Below, one piece after another: positions 41,373 through 51,700 of a stretch of 64,000 nt of DNA (position 1 is the first letter of the stretch; each line of letters opens with the position of its first letter). Location: the NCBI RefSeq assembly GCF_918698005.1, contig NZ_CAKKLJ010000001.1:434001-498000 (forward strand), written 5' to 3'. Under the pieces are notes generated by a model. It saw only the letters and a program-made list of their open reading frames with translations, was not told where the DNA came from and did no database searches. The DNA is from Microbacterium sp. Bi121. Lineage in GTDB: Bacteria; Actinomycetota; Actinomycetes; Actinomycetales; Microbacteriaceae. Made by a program: the position numbers and the translations under genes.

Positions 41373-42716
41373 TCACGCCGCGATATCGAACCGTGCCCTG
41401 CCGCCGAGCCGCGGCGTCCTCGCCGGATCGACGTAGGCGGGCGGGATGAACCACACCCGAGCGCTGGTTCCCGCGCCGTCGATCTCTATCTCCCACCCGT
41501 TGTCATGGATGCGATGGTGACACGTCTCGCACAGCAGCACGCCGTTCGACAGGTCGGTCGGCCCTCGATCTCGCTGCCACCATCGGATGTGATGTGCCCG
41601 GGTCATCTCGGGCGGAAGCCCGCACATCGCGCATCCGCCGTCGCGTTCGGCGAGCGCGAGTCGCTGGGTCTTGGTGAAGAACCGCTTCTCGCGCCCCCAA
41701 TCGAGGATCTGACTGTCGCCATCGAACACGCAGGAGATCACGCCGCCGCTGGCGGCCATCCGCCGCGCCGCTCCGACGCCGATCGGCTGGTCGATGCCGT
41801 CGATCGTCGCCGATCCGACACCCGACTCGAGGTCTTCCAGGCTCATCCGGACGATGACCGTCGCGCCCGCGAGCACCGGCCCCTTCGCCTCGCAGCCGAG
41901 CATGTGCGCGCAGAACGCGCTGAGAGCATCGGCCTGGATCATCGCGACGGTGCGGTGATCGGCATCCGGAGCGTCGGGGTCGACAGCATCCTTCCGCGCG
42001 GCGAATGTCGCACTGACAGCACCGCGCAGGGCTGCAGCGATCGGCGCGCCGGTCTCGGCATCCCATTTTCCGTTGAAGTGGAGGTAGCCGTCGCGTTCGA
42101 AGAACGTCAGCGAACGCTGCGCACGGCGCTCGTCTTCTCGCGGCTCGACGCCGTCGGGGTCGAGCCACGCCTCGGCACGCACGATCAACTTGCGGACCTC
42201 GTCGAGACCGAGCCCGACGGCCGCTTCGACGAGCAGTCGCTCCCCTTCGACGATGCGCACGGCACCCGCAGCCACGCGGCAGCGATCGAGCAGTCCGATG
42301 ATCAGCGCCGATGCCTGCGCACTCAGCGCACCCGAGTTCAGCGCCTCACGAACGAGCGGATACTTCGCCGGCAGCTTCGCGCCCAGCAGGTCTGACCGCG
42401 GTGCCGTGCTCTCACCCACTTTGATCAGCCGCAGCGCATCGCCCGTCGAGACGCCCATTGTCGTGGACAGCATCTTGGCCGGTGTGCGGAATCCCTGTTG
42501 CTTGGCGAGCGACTCCGCCCCGAGCTCCGGACGCGATTCGCGTGCGAGACCTGCGGCCACGTCGACCTGGACGGCATCCAATCGCCGTTGCACGAGTGCG
42601 ACAGCATCCGTCGCAGAAACGAGCTGTTCTCTCGTAAGCTCGTTCGAGTCATCGGCGCCCGCCCACACCCGTTCGAGACTTGTGATTGCCTCGTGGAGTG
42701 CGGTCAGCTTTGACAT
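41373..42716 (-). CDS. DUF222/HNH endonuclease-domain protein
   Basis: 447-residue protein of the actinobacterial 13E12-repeat type. The N-terminal DUF222 region (about 30-330) has the RLIKVGES and AAGAVRIVEGERLLVEAA patterns. The C-terminal HNH nuclease has CAMCGLPPEMTRAHHIRWW and CETCHHRIHDNGWEI: two CxxC zinc pairs, the HH catalytic pair and the final His. Usually present in several copies per genome. Cellular role is not established; defence or recombination are both suggested in the literature. Confidence 0.93.
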   Translation of the reverse strand: MSKLTALHEAITSLERVWAGADDSNELTREQLVSATDAVALVQRRLDAVQVDVAAGLARESRPELGAESLAKQQGFRTPAKMLSTTMGVSTGDALRLIKVGESTAPRSDLLGAKLPAKYPLVREALNSGALSAQASALIIGLLDRCRVAAGAVRIVEGERLLVEAAVGLGLDEVRKLIVRAEAWLDPDGVEPREDERRAQRSLTFFERDGYLHFNGKWDAETGAPIAAALRGAVSATFAARKDAVDPDAPDADHRTVAMIQADALSAFCAHMLGCEAKGPVLAGATVIVRMSLEDLESGVGSATIDGIDQPIGVGAARRMAASGGVISCVFDGDSQILDWGREKRFFTKTQRLALAERDGGCAMCGLPPEMTRAHHIRWWQRDRGPTDLSNGVLLCETCHHRIHDNGWEIEIDGAGTSARVWFIPPAYVDPARTPRLGGRARFDIAA

Positions 42717-42779
42717 ACCTCCAGAGTATGCAGGGCCACCGACATTCTCGGAAGAATATTCGAGGTTGTGGATAACCCG

Positions 42780-43790
42780 TCAGGCGTTCAGAAGGAAGTC
42801 CTCGACCTCGTCCGCGGTCGGCGCCGTCGTCGGCCCTCGGCGCGTCACCTTGATCGCTGCGGCTGCATTGGCGCGCCGGCTCGCGTCGACCCAGCTCACC
42901 CCGGTCGCGACGGATGCCAGCAGCGCGCCGGTGTGCGTATCGCCGGCGCCGTTCGTGTCCACCGGCTTCTGCGGGAAGCCAGGGACGTAGGTCGTCTCGC
43001 CTGCGACGGAGACGGCACACCCCTCCGCACCGTCCCGGACGATCGCGACGGCTCCGTCTCGCAGCAGCGCCGGGACGGCAGCCGCCTGATCGACGATCTC
43101 GCGATCGGCCCCAGAATCAGCGAGCTCAGAATCAGCGACCCCAGAAACAGAAGCGGACAGCGCGGACAGCAGATCCGTCGTCTCCTCCGCATTCCCCGTC
43201 CACACGTCGGTGCGGGCGAGCATCGCATCCCGGACCTGGGCAGGAAGCGAGGCGAACGCCGCGCCGGGGTCGAGCACCACGACGGCATCAGGCGGCAGGG
43301 TCTCCATCCACGCCAACAGCGGGTCGCGGGTCTGCTCGACCGCCAGCGAGTATCCGGTGACGCAGACGAGATCGCCGGGTCCGGCAGAAGCACTGGCCAG
43401 GGAATCGACCGTGATTTCGCGCTCGGCACCGAGGGTCGTGACGAACGTGCGCTCGGCCGTCGGCTCGACCAGGACGACGCAGACGCCGGTGTCCTGCGTG
43501 GTCACCGGCGGCGCGGATGCCGCGATGCCATCGGCTTCCAACGCCGCACGGATCGCGTCTCCGTGCGGGCCGGTGCCCACCGCACCCGCGTGCACGCAGT
43601 CCGCGCCGAGACGCGCGGCGGCCAGCAGCACGGTGACAGCCCCGCCCGCGTACTGGGCGACGGAGGATGCCATGACGTTCTGCCCTCGCGCGGGAAGGGC
43701 GGGCACCTCGATGACCTCATCGACCAGGGCCTGTCCGGTGTGGATCACGCGGGGCATCGGCCCCGAAGAAGATGAGGCATCCATGCGCAT
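42780..43790 (-). CDS. PfkB-family (ribokinase-like) carbohydrate kinase
   Basis: 336-residue kinase. The N-terminal signature is AQYAGGAVTVLLAAARLGADC and the C-terminal active-site motif is VDTNGAGDTHTGALL with the catalytic Asp in GAGD. An Ser/Ala/Asp insert (ALSASVSGVADSELADSGAD) is encoded by short internal repeats near 43110-43150. Substrate is unknown. It follows panB by 27 bases on the same strand, so it may be read with the pantothenate operon. I used ATG 43790; ATG 43784 is an alternative, and TAGGCT just upstream could be a leaderless -10. Confidence 0.9.
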   Translation of the reverse strand: MRMDASSSSGPMPRVIHTGQALVDEVIEVPALPARGQNVMASSVAQYAGGAVTVLLAAARLGADCVHAGAVGTGPHGDAIRAALEADGIAASAPPVTTQDTGVCVVLVEPTAERTFVTTLGAEREITVDSLASASAGPGDLVCVTGYSLAVEQTRDPLLAWMETLPPDAVVVLDPGAAFASLPAQVRDAMLARTDVWTGNAEETTDLLSALSASVSGVADSELADSGADREIVDQAAAVPALLRDGAVAIVRDGAEGCAVSVAGETTYVPGFPQKPVDTNGAGDTHTGALLASVATGVSWVDASRRANAAAAIKVTRRGPTTAPTADEVEDFLLNA

Positions 43791-43817
43791 GCGGTCAGCC
43801 TACCCAGCGCAGTCAGC

Positions 43818-44714
43818 TCACCCGACGCTGCGAGCGCCCCCTGCACGCCCCGCGAACAGCGCCGCAAGCCTCTCGGCCTCCTCGGCCGGCATCCCGTACG
43901 TGTGCTCGGCCGCGGGGTAGACCCGCGAGCGCACCTCGCTTGCGTACGAAGAGACACCAGCAACCATCGCCCCGCGCACCTCCGCGTACCGCTTGACGAA
44001 GCGCGCCGCTCCGCCGTCGTAGATCCCGAGCAGATCGTGGAAGACGAGCACCTGGCCATCGGCATCCGCCCCTGCCCCGATCCCGATCACCGGGATGCCC
44101 ATTTGCGCCATGAGCACGGAGGTGACCGCAGAAGGCACTGCCTCGACGACGAGCAGCGAGCATCCGGCATCCTGCAGGGCGAGCGCGTCCTCGATCACCC
44201 GAGAAGCGGAGTCGGCCGTCCGCCCCTGCGCGCGGTACCCGCCGAGCGACGACGCGGTCTGCGGCGTGAGGCCGACATGACCCACGACAGGGATGCCGGC
44301 AGCGACGAGCGCACGCGCCCGATCGACCGTCGTGCCACCGCGCTCGATCTTGACCGCGTCGGCGCCGGTCTCCTTGATGAAGCGCTGGGCGGTCGCGATC
44401 GCGAGCTCGTCCGACGCCTCGTACGATCCGAACGGCAAGTCGGCGACCAGCAACGGCGTCTGCAGACCCCGCCGCACCGCGGCCGTGAGCATGATCATCT
44501 CGTCGACCGTCACCGGCACCGTGGAGTCGTAGCCGAGCACGGTCATCGCTGCGGAGTCTCCGACGAGCACGATGTCGACGCCTGCGGCATCCACGATCTG
44601 TGCGCCCGGATAGTCGTACGCCGTGACCATCACGATCTTCTCGCCGGCGGCCTTCTTCGCCGCGAGCGCACCGAGGGTGACGCGCGCGCGGCCGGCCACC
44701 GGGTGGATGCTCAC
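43818..44714 (-). CDS. panB: 3-methyl-2-oxobutanoate hydroxymethyltransferase
   Basis: 298-residue ketopantoate hydroxymethyltransferase, adding a hydroxymethyl group from 5,10-methylene-THF to 2-oxoisovalerate in pantothenate synthesis. [38 protein letters not shown] and [22 protein letters not shown] are family signatures, including the Mg2+ Asp residues and catalytic Glu in VVEAVPS. GTG 44714 overlaps the panD stop (GTGA). Confidence 0.97.
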   Translation of the reverse strand: MSIHPVAGRARVTLGALAAKKAAGEKIVMVTAYDYPGAQIVDAAGVDIVLVGDSAAMTVLGYDSTVPVTVDEMIMLTAAVRRGLQTPLLVADLPFGSYEASDELAIATAQRFIKETGADAVKIERGGTTVDRARALVAAGIPVVGHVGLTPQTASSLGGYRAQGRTADSASRVIEDALALQDAGCSLLVVEAVPSAVTSVLMAQMGIPVIGIGAGADADGQVLVFHDLLGIYDGGAARFVKRYAEVRGAMVAGVSSYASEVRSRVYPAAEHTYGMPAEEAERLAALFAGRAGGARSVG

Positions 44715-45103
44715 GCCGACGCCCCGGTGAGCAGCTGGTCCACCGCGTCATCGACCTGGATGATGCCGTTGCCGCGGTCCACATGCACGACGATCGGCTC
44801 GTACTCCTCGAGCTCGGAACGCGAGTACGAAGCGTACGAGACGACGATGATCGTGTCGCCGGAGTGCACGAGTCGGGCGGCGGCGCCGTTGACCTGCATG
44901 ACGCCGGAGCCGCGCTCTCCTGCGATCGTGTAGGTCTCGAAGCGCGCGCCGTTGTCGACGTCGAGCACGTGGACCTGCTCGTTCTCGAGGATGTCGGCGG
45001 CATCGAGCAGGTCGGCATCGATCGTGATCGAACCGACGTAGTTGAGGTCGCTTCCGGTGATGGTAGCGCGGTGGATCTTCGACTTCAGCATGGTGCGTTG
45101 CAT
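44711..45103 (-). CDS. panD: Aspartate 1-decarboxylase proenzyme
   Basis: 130-residue pyruvoyl-dependent enzyme that makes beta-alanine from aspartate. Self-cleavage occurs between Gly24 and Ser25 in YVGSITID, which generates the pyruvoyl group; this numbering matches E. coli PanD and supports the start MQRTMLKSK at 45103. Tyr58-region [11 protein letters not shown] is conserved. Its ATG shares one base with the panC stop (TGATG), so translation is coupled. Confidence 0.97.
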   Translation of the reverse strand: MQRTMLKSKIHRATITGSDLNYVGSITIDADLLDAADILENEQVHVLDVDNGARFETYTIAGERGSGVMQVNGAAARLVHSGDTIIVVSYASYSRSELEEYEPIVVHVDRGNGIIQVDDAVDQLLTGASA

Positions 45104-45954
45104 CAGCGGTCGCCTTTCAGGATGTGGTTGTCGATCAATCGAGCGGCGCCGACGCGTGCGGCGACGGCGAGGAGTGCGTCCGAGTCGACGCGGGTGACGG
45201 TGTTCAGGGTGAGAGCGTCGCGGAGCTCGAGATACTCCGGCGTGATACCGGCGTCGGCGAGGACGCGGCGGGCGGCATCCAGGATCCGTTCGCCGTCGCG
45301 CTCGCCCGATTCCCGCACGGCGGAGGCCGCGTCGAGCGCACGGGAAAGCGCCGTCGCCTGCTCGCGCGCCTCGGGCGAGAGGTAGACGTTGCGCGAGCTC
45401 ATCGCGAGTCCATCGGTCTCGCGGACGATCGGGCACGCCTCGATACGGACGTCGAGATCGAGGTCGCTGACGACGCGCCGCACGACCAGGATCTGCTGGG
45501 CATCCTTCTGTCCGAAGAACGCGACATCGGGGCGGACGATGCCGAACAGCTTCGTGACGACGGTCGCGACGCCGTCGAAGTGGAATGCGCCGCGCGAGGC
45601 GCCGTCGAGCACGTCGGTGATTCCCGAGACATGGATGCTGGTGGCGAACTCGTCCGGATACACCTCGGCAGCTGACGGGGCGAAGAGGACGTCGACGCCC
45701 TCGTTCTCGGCGAGCGCCGCGTCGCGCGCCTCGTCACGCGGGTAGGAGCTGAGGTCTTCGTTCTGGCCGAACTGGGTCGGGTTGACGAAGAGCGAGACGA
45801 CGACGAGATCGTTCTGCTCTCGCGCGCGGCGCATGAGCGAGAGGTGACCTTCGTGGAAGGCGCCCATGGTGGGGACGAGGCCGACGCTCCGACCGGCACG
45901 ACGCGCCTCACGCACCGCGGCACGCATCGCGTCGATCGTGCGGATGATCCTCAT
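45103..45954 (-). CDS. panC: Pantothenate synthetase
   Basis: 283-residue ATP-dependent pantoate-beta-alanine ligase. The adenylation motifs are [16 protein letters not shown] (HxGH), [22 protein letters not shown], and the KMSK equivalent [13 protein letters not shown] 45954 overlaps the stop of the DUF2520 gene (ATGA), and its own stop overlaps panD, so it is the second gene of a tightly coupled DUF2520-panC-panD-panB set. Confidence 0.97.
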   Translation of the reverse strand: MRIIRTIDAMRAAVREARRAGRSVGLVPTMGAFHEGHLSLMRRAREQNDLVVVSLFVNPTQFGQNEDLSSYPRDEARDAALAENEGVDVLFAPSAAEVYPDEFATSIHVSGITDVLDGASRGAFHFDGVATVVTKLFGIVRPDVAFFGQKDAQQILVVRRVVSDLDLDVRIEACPIVRETDGLAMSSRNVYLSPEAREQATALSRALDAASAVRESGERDGERILDAARRVLADAGITPEYLELRDALTLNTVTRVDSDALLAVAARVGAARLIDNHILKGDR

Positions 45955-46724
45955 GCTGCGTCTTCCTGCGGTCGGTGGGCGAGCCCGCGGGTGCTCGCGC
46001 ACAGCTGATCGAACAGCGCCAGAAGGTCGAGGCCGGCGTCCGCCACCGCCGCGCGCTGGCGTGCGACCGTGCCTTCGTCGCCGCGTGCGATCGGGCCGGT
46101 GAGGGATGCCTCGGCACCGGCATCCGCCCAGTTCTCGACCGTGCGGCGCACGAGCGGTGCGAGCAGAGCGCGCGTGTCGGCCGACGGAAGGCCGGCGGCC
46201 ACGGCGAGCTGCTCGGCGGCATCCAGCACTGCGAGCACCAGATTCGACGCCGTGGATGCCGCGGCGTGATAGCCGGCGCGCTGCGCATCGCCCACGCGGA
46301 AGGCGCGCGCTCCGAGCACCTCGGCGAGTCCGGTCGCGACGGCGAGCGCCTCATCGGTGTGCGCATCGACGGCGCAGCCGATGCCGCGGAAGACGTCCGG
46401 CTTCTCATCTCCCGTGAACGTCTGCAGCGGGTGCTGGCTGAAGTCGACAGCATCCAGACCCGTGGCGCCCGAGACGTGACCGACGAACCGCGCGCGATCC
46501 CTCACGGCGTCAGCGGCGACGGCGATGGCGGCGTCAGGAACGCAGAGCAGCGCGATGTCGACGGCGGGCACGGTACCCGAGGCAGCAGTGCCGTCTCGAC
46601 CGAAAGGTCCCAGTACGTCGAGCCCGGCCGCGCGGAGGGCACGCGCGAGCACGCCGCCGAGGCGGCCGGAGCCGATGACGGCGACGCTCGCGCGTGCAGG
46701 GTTCAGGGTGTCTGTCTGATTCAT
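45951..46724 (-). CDS. Rossmann/DUF2520 oxidoreductase-like protein of the pantothenate operon
   Basis: 257-residue protein. The N-terminal NAD(P) motif is VIGSGRLGGVLARAL (residues about 15-29); SQHPLQTFTG (about 96) is typical of the DUF2520 family; the C-terminal helical domain contains AASTASNLVLAVLDAAEQLA and a GPIARGDEGTVARQRAA stretch. It opens the pan operon and overlaps panC by 4 bases. No panE is in the window, and a Rossmann plus helical domain is the ketopantoate reductase architecture, so this is a candidate for that step. ATG 46724 has no ribosome site and may be leaderless. Confidence 0.88.
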   Translation of the reverse strand: MNQTDTLNPARASVAVIGSGRLGGVLARALRAAGLDVLGPFGRDGTAASGTVPAVDIALLCVPDAAIAVAADAVRDRARFVGHVSGATGLDAVDFSQHPLQTFTGDEKPDVFRGIGCAVDAHTDEALAVATGLAEVLGARAFRVGDAQRAGYHAAASTASNLVLAVLDAAEQLAVAAGLPSADTRALLAPLVRRTVENWADAGAEASLTGPIARGDEGTVARQRAAVADAGLDLLALFDQLCASTRGLAHRPQEDAA

Positions 46725-46799
46725 AGTGGGCCAGAAGAGCTTTCGGTGGCGCTCTGGTTTCGCCATGAGTATCGACCCGCGCGGCCCTGCTCGCAAAAC

Positions 46800-46899
46800 C
46801 GAGCAGCATTATGTGAAGTTTGAGATAACGATTGATTGTTGTTATGCAACTCAATCTGCACTTAACCTTGCCATACTGCATTTCGTTCAGAATGGACTC
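46800..46899 (+). promoter_or_regulatory. AT-rich divergent promoter region
   Basis: About 100 bases, far more AT-rich than the surroundings, lie between the DUF2520 gene and the kinase-fold gene. On the plus strand TTGAGA, a 17-base spacer and TATGCA form a promoter candidate (about 46820-46848). An imperfect inverted repeat with GATTG (46834-46838) and CAATC (46852-46856) arms and inner GTTG/CAAC overlaps the -10 region. Confidence 0.5.
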
Positions 46900-47565
46900 A
46901 TGACTGCCATCGTCGACAGCCTGCCCGCAGACGCCACCCACCGCGACGCCGAGCGTGCGTTCCGCGACGCCGACTGGACACCGTGCGGGGAGGGCGACTG
47001 GGCGATCGCGTTGCGCTCCCCCGACGGAGCGGCCGCCGTGCGGATCAGTCCGTTCGATCCGGTCGGTCCGTACACCGCCGCCCTGTATCGCGAGGCGGCG
47101 CACACCCGTCAGGTTCCACAGCTGTTCGCGCATCGCCGACTCGCCGGCGGCGGCGATCTGCAGGTGATGGAGTGGCTCAGCGACGTCGACGAGCAGGATG
47201 CCGTGGCGTTCCACACCGCGATCGCCGATCGTGAACCGCACGTCGCCGAGCTCGTCGACATCGTGCGCCGCATCCACGCCGACGCCGTCCGCGAGCTTCC
47301 CTGGTGCGGTCCGCTCGACCAGAATCCGTCGAACATCATGCGCGGCAGCGACGGCCGCCTCGTCGCCTGCGATCTCTACTTCGCGGATGGACCCGACCTG
47401 TACGCGACGGCGGGGTCCGACCCGGCCGGCTTCGCCGAGCGGATGCCGGAACCTGAGCGCCGCTACATGACTGAGATCCCGCTCGCGTGCTCGGGCCCGT
47501 GGGACGCTGCATCGCGCGAGGCGATGCGGCGAGGGCTCGCCGATGCGGATGCCGCGAGGAGCTAG
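46900..47565 (+). CDS. Hypothetical protein with kinase/phosphotransferase-like motifs
   Basis: 221-residue cytoplasmic protein. The stretch IRRIHADAV, then LDQNPSNIM and VACDLYFADGPDLY resembles the catalytic loop (HxDxxxxN variant, with Asp and Asn present) and the metal-binding Asp of aminoglycoside-phosphotransferase/fructosamine-kinase-fold proteins. The N-terminal lobe is short, lacking an obvious glycine loop, so activity is unsure. It has its own AT-rich promoter region and ends convergently with the MFS gene, with a 4-base overlap. I do not recognise a named family. Confidence 0.75.
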   Translation: MTAIVDSLPADATHRDAERAFRDADWTPCGEGDWAIALRSPDGAAAVRISPFDPVGPYTAALYREAAHTRQVPQLFAHRRLAGGGDLQVMEWLSDVDEQDAVAFHTAIADREPHVAELVDIVRRIHADAVRELPWCGPLDQNPSNIMRGSDGRLVACDLYFADGPDLYATAGSDPAGFAERMPEPERRYMTEIPLACSGPWDAASREAMRRGLADADAARS

Positions 47566-48770
47566 AGCCCGCGCTTCGCCCGCCCCTGCAGCGACCACGC
47601 GAACAGCACCGCGACCACCCCGGCGATCGGCACGACGAGCAGACCGGTCCGCAGTCCGGCGTTGTCGGCCACGAGACCGACCAGCGGCGGCGAGAACAGG
47701 AACCCGAGTCGCAGCAGCCACGACACGATCGTGAGGCCGGCGCCGTGCTTGAGCCCGGGCAACTCGTCGGCCACGTGCATGGCGGCCGGGATGAGCGTCG
47801 CGACACCGTACCCCGCGGCGGCGAAGCCGATGATCGTGCCGGGGATCGACGGGAACGCGAGCGCGAGGCCCATGCCGACCGCGGTGATGAGCCCACCGCT
47901 GAGCGCGACGGCGCGCTGCCCGAACCGGTCGGTGAGGCCGTCGCCGACGATGCGCCCGATGAACTGTGCGCCGACGAGGGCGATGTATCCGGTGGCGGCG
48001 AGGGCCGCCGGAGCCTCGAGCGTCGTGGCCAGGTACAGGGTCGCCCACGACATCCCGGCATCCTCGACGAGGGCTCCGGCGATCGAGATCAGCACGAGAG
48101 CTGTGAGGACGATGAAGACCTTCGCGGTGATGCGCTGCAGCGCGCCGCCGATCTCTTCGCCTCCGGCGACCGCATCTTCATCGGTCTCGCGGTGGCGGCC
48201 GGGCAGGCACAGCCGCAGGGCGATGAGCGAGACGATGCCGAATGCCACGGCCGAGATGATCAGGTGGATGCCGAGGGGCACGGCGACCGCGATCGCGACA
48301 GCCGCCATCGAACCGCCGAGCACGGCGCCGATCGACCAGATCGCGTGGCACGAGTTGATGATCGAGCGACCGTAGCCGCGTTGCACGCGCAGGGCGTGGG
48401 CGTTCTGGGCGACGTCGGTGATGGCATCCGCGGCTCCCCCGAGGAACAGGCCGAGCGCGAAGAAGAGGACGGACGGCGCGAAGCCGGCCGCGAGGATGCC
48501 GAGGCTCGTGATGATGGTTCCGGCGACCGCGACTCTCGCCGATCCGAACCGGCGGATGAACATCGCGGCGGCGAGACCTGCGACGATCGCCCCGGCGGGG
48601 AAGGCCGCGATCGCGAGGCCGTAGGTGGCGGCATCCAGACCGAGCTCGGCCTTGATCTCGGGGTAGCGCGGCAGGATGTTGGCGAACAGCGCACCGTTGG
48701 TGAGGAAGAGCAGCGCGACGCCGACGCGGGCGCGGCGGAGGGCAGGGTCGAGCGTGGCCGAAGACGTCAT
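47562..48770 (-). CDS. Major facilitator superfamily transporter
   Basis: 402-residue 12-helix MFS protein. The A-motif region is FIRRFGSARVAVAG between helices 2 and 3, and the second-half equivalent is GRIVGDGLTDRFGQRAVA between helices 8 and 9. The overall pattern is that of the YbjJ/fucose-permease-like group, with a long central loop (RETDEDAVAGGEEIG). Substrate unknown; efflux or sugar uptake are both possible. It starts 194 bases upstream of the GDH stop on the same strand side and ends convergently. Confidence 0.92.
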   Translation of the reverse strand: MTSSATLDPALRRARVGVALLFLTNGALFANILPRYPEIKAELGLDAATYGLAIAAFPAGAIVAGLAAAMFIRRFGSARVAVAGTIITSLGILAAGFAPSVLFFALGLFLGGAADAITDVAQNAHALRVQRGYGRSIINSCHAIWSIGAVLGGSMAAVAIAVAVPLGIHLIISAVAFGIVSLIALRLCLPGRHRETDEDAVAGGEEIGGALQRITAKVFIVLTALVLISIAGALVEDAGMSWATLYLATTLEAPAALAATGYIALVGAQFIGRIVGDGLTDRFGQRAVALSGGLITAVGMGLALAFPSIPGTIIGFAAAGYGVATLIPAAMHVADELPGLKHGAGLTIVSWLLRLGFLFSPPLVGLVADNAGLRTGLLVVPIAGVVAVLFAWSLQGRAKRGL

Positions 48771-48799
48771 ATGGACAAGCGTATGCAGTCGCGCCGGCG

Positions 48800-51700
48800 T
48801 CATCTGACGAGGGAGCGCAGTCGCCGCACCGCGACCGAGAGCGTGGCCAACCCTGACCCGTCCTGCGCCTGTGCGGCAGCGATCGCCTCGTCCACGGCGC
48901 GCCGCATGGACGAGCCGCCCGCTTCCAGCCAGGCCTCGATACGCGCATCCGGCTCGCCGGGAGAGGTCTGCTGCGCGACCGTCGCGGTCAGCTCGATCAT
49001 CACCGCGTACAGGTCGTCGCGCATGCTCGCCCTGGCCATCGATCCCCAGCGGTCGTCCTGCGGCAGGGCGCTGATCTTCGTCAGCGTCTGCTCGAACGAC
49101 ATCCGCGCCGACATCGCGAAGTACAGCGCCGCCAGCTCCTCCAGATCCCAGCCCCTTGTGCGCGAGAACTCGGCGATGTCGAGCAGCGAGAGCACGTCGA
49201 GCAGCCCGGCCCCGCGCCTGGCGAGATCCTCCGGCACGCCGGCGTCCTGGAGCTCCTGCGTCCGCGACCCGAAGCGCTCCAGATCCACTCCCTGCTGCCA
49301 CCGGTCGACGTTCGCCGACAGATGCGTCACCGGACCCTGGAACAGCTCGATCTCCGCGCCGATGTCCACGCCGTCCGGACGGTGCTGCACGAACCAGCGG
49401 GTGGCGCGATCCAGCAGTCGGCGGAAGGTGAGATAGAGGTCGGTCTGAACATCCGTCGAGACGATGTTGTCGGTCGCCTCGACGGCGACGACGAAGCCGT
49501 GCAGATCGAAGATCTCGCGCGCGGCCACGTAGGCGCGCGCGATCTCCTCGCTGGATGCTCCCGTCTCGTCCGCCGCCCGATAGCCGAAGGTGATCCCACC
49601 GCGGTTCACCATCGAGTTCACCACCGAGTTGACGATGATCTCGGTGCGCAGCGGGTGGGCATCCAGATCGCCGGCGTACGCCTCTCTGATCGGCGCGGGG
49701 AAGTACTCGGCCAGCGTTCGAGTGAACCAGGGGTCATCCGCCAGATCGGTCGCGGCGAGATCGCCCTTGAGGGCGAGTTTCGCATAGGCGACCAGCACCG
49801 AGAACTCCGGCCTGGTCAGCCCCTGCTGCTGGGCGATCCGGTCGGCCACTTCGGCGCGGCCGGGCAGGAATTCCAGGTCGCGATCGAGTTCGTCGCGCTC
49901 CTCGAGCCACTCCATCAGCCGCTCATGGACGGGGAGCATGACGCCGGCGTTGGCCCGGGAGTTGCCCAGCAGCACGTTCTGCTCGTAGTTGTCCCGCAGC
50001 ACCTGCACTGCGACTTCGTCGGTCATCGACTGCAGCAGCTCGTTGCGCGCCTCGCGGTCGAGACGGCTCTCGCGCTCCAGGATGCCGAGCAGGATCTTGA
50101 TGTTGACCTCCCGGTCGGAGGTGCCGACGCCGGCAGAGTTGTCGATGGCGTCGGTGTTGATCCGGATGCCGGCAGACGCAGCCTCGATGCGGCCGCGCTG
50201 GGTGGCGCCGAGGTTGCCGCCCTCTCCGACCACCCGAAGTCGCAGCTGCCCGCCGTCGACGCGGACGGCGTCGTTGCCGCGGTCGCCCACGTCGGCGTCG
50301 CTCTCGTCGCTCGCCTTGATGTACGTGCCGATGGCGCCGTTCCAGAGCAGATCGACCGGCGCGAGCAGCACGGACTTCTTCAGCTCCATCGGCGTCATCT
50401 TCTTCACCGCGTGGTCGAGACCGAGAGCCTCGGCCATCTCGGGCGTGACGGTGATCGACTTCATCGAGAGCGGATACACCCCGCCGCCGGCGGAGATCAC
50501 GCTGCGGTCGAAGTCGTCCCACGACGACCCCGGCAGTGCGAACAGGCGTTCCCGCTCGGCGAAGGTCGCCTCCGCATCCGGGGTCGGGTCGACGAAGACA
50601 TGGCGGTGATCGAAGGCTGCGACCAGCCGGATGTGCCGGGATCGCAGCATTCCGTTGCCGAACACGTCTCCCGACATGTCGCCGATGCCGACGACGGTGA
50701 AGTCCTCGGACTGAGTGTCGAGGCCGAGTTCGCGGAAGTGCCGCTTCACCGACTCCCAGGCGCCGCGGGCTGTGATGCCCATCGCCTTGTGGTCGTAGCC
50801 TGCCGACCCGCCCGACGCGAAGGCGTCGGCGAGCCAGAACCCGTACTCCTCGGAGATCCCGTTGGCGATGTCGGAGAACGAGGCCGTGCCCTTGTCGGCG
50901 GCGACCACCAGGTAGGGGTCTTCTCCGTCGTGGCGCACGACGTCGGCCGGCGGCATGATCTCGGAGCCGACCCGGTTGTCGGTGATGTCGAGCAGCCCGC
51001 GGATGAACGTTCTGTACGCGGCCTTCCCCGCTTCGAGCCACGCGCCGCGGTCGCTCGGGGCGGGCAGCCGCTTGGCGAAGAATCCGCCCTTGGACCCGGT
51101 CGGGACGATCACAGCGTTCTTCACCATCTGCGCCTTGACCAGGCCGAGCACCTCGGTGCGGAAGTCCTCCCGCCGATCGCTCCAGCGCAAGCCGCCGCGA
51201 GCCACCTTTCCGAACCGCAGATGCACTCCTTCGACCTCGGGCGAGTACACCCAGATCTCGGCCATCGGATGCGGTTTGGGCAGCCCTGGCACGTTTGCGC
51301 AGTCGAGCTTCATCGACACCCACGGCTTCGGCGAGCCGTCCTCAGCCGGCTGGTAGTAGTTCGTCCGCCACGTCGCCCTGATCACTCCGACGAAGGAGCG
51401 CAGGATGCGATCGTCGTCGAGGCTCGCCACCTGGTCCAGCGCGAGCAGCAGATCGGCCTCGGCCGCTTCCACCTGCGCGGCGCGGTCGCCGGTGATCGAC
51501 GGGTCGAATCGCAGCTCGAACAGGCGCACCAGGTCACGGGCGAGCTCGGGGTTCGACGCCAGCGCGTTCTCGATGTACTCCACCGAGAACGCCGACCCGA
51601 TCTGACGCAGATACATCGCGATGGCGCGGAGGATCACGATGCGGCGCCAGTCCAGGTCGCCGTGAAGCACGAGGGTGTTCAGACGGTCGCTCTCGGCCGC

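Noticed and set aside
41373..42716. DUF222/HNH gene as a homing endonuclease or mobile element
   Set aside because: No intron, intein or inverted-repeat boundaries are seen; the family is common and dispersed in actinobacterial chromosomes.
43100..43160. Short repeats with CAGAATCAGCGA in the PfkB gene as a possible insertion scar
   Set aside because: They keep the reading frame and encode a plausible surface loop between conserved kinase elements.
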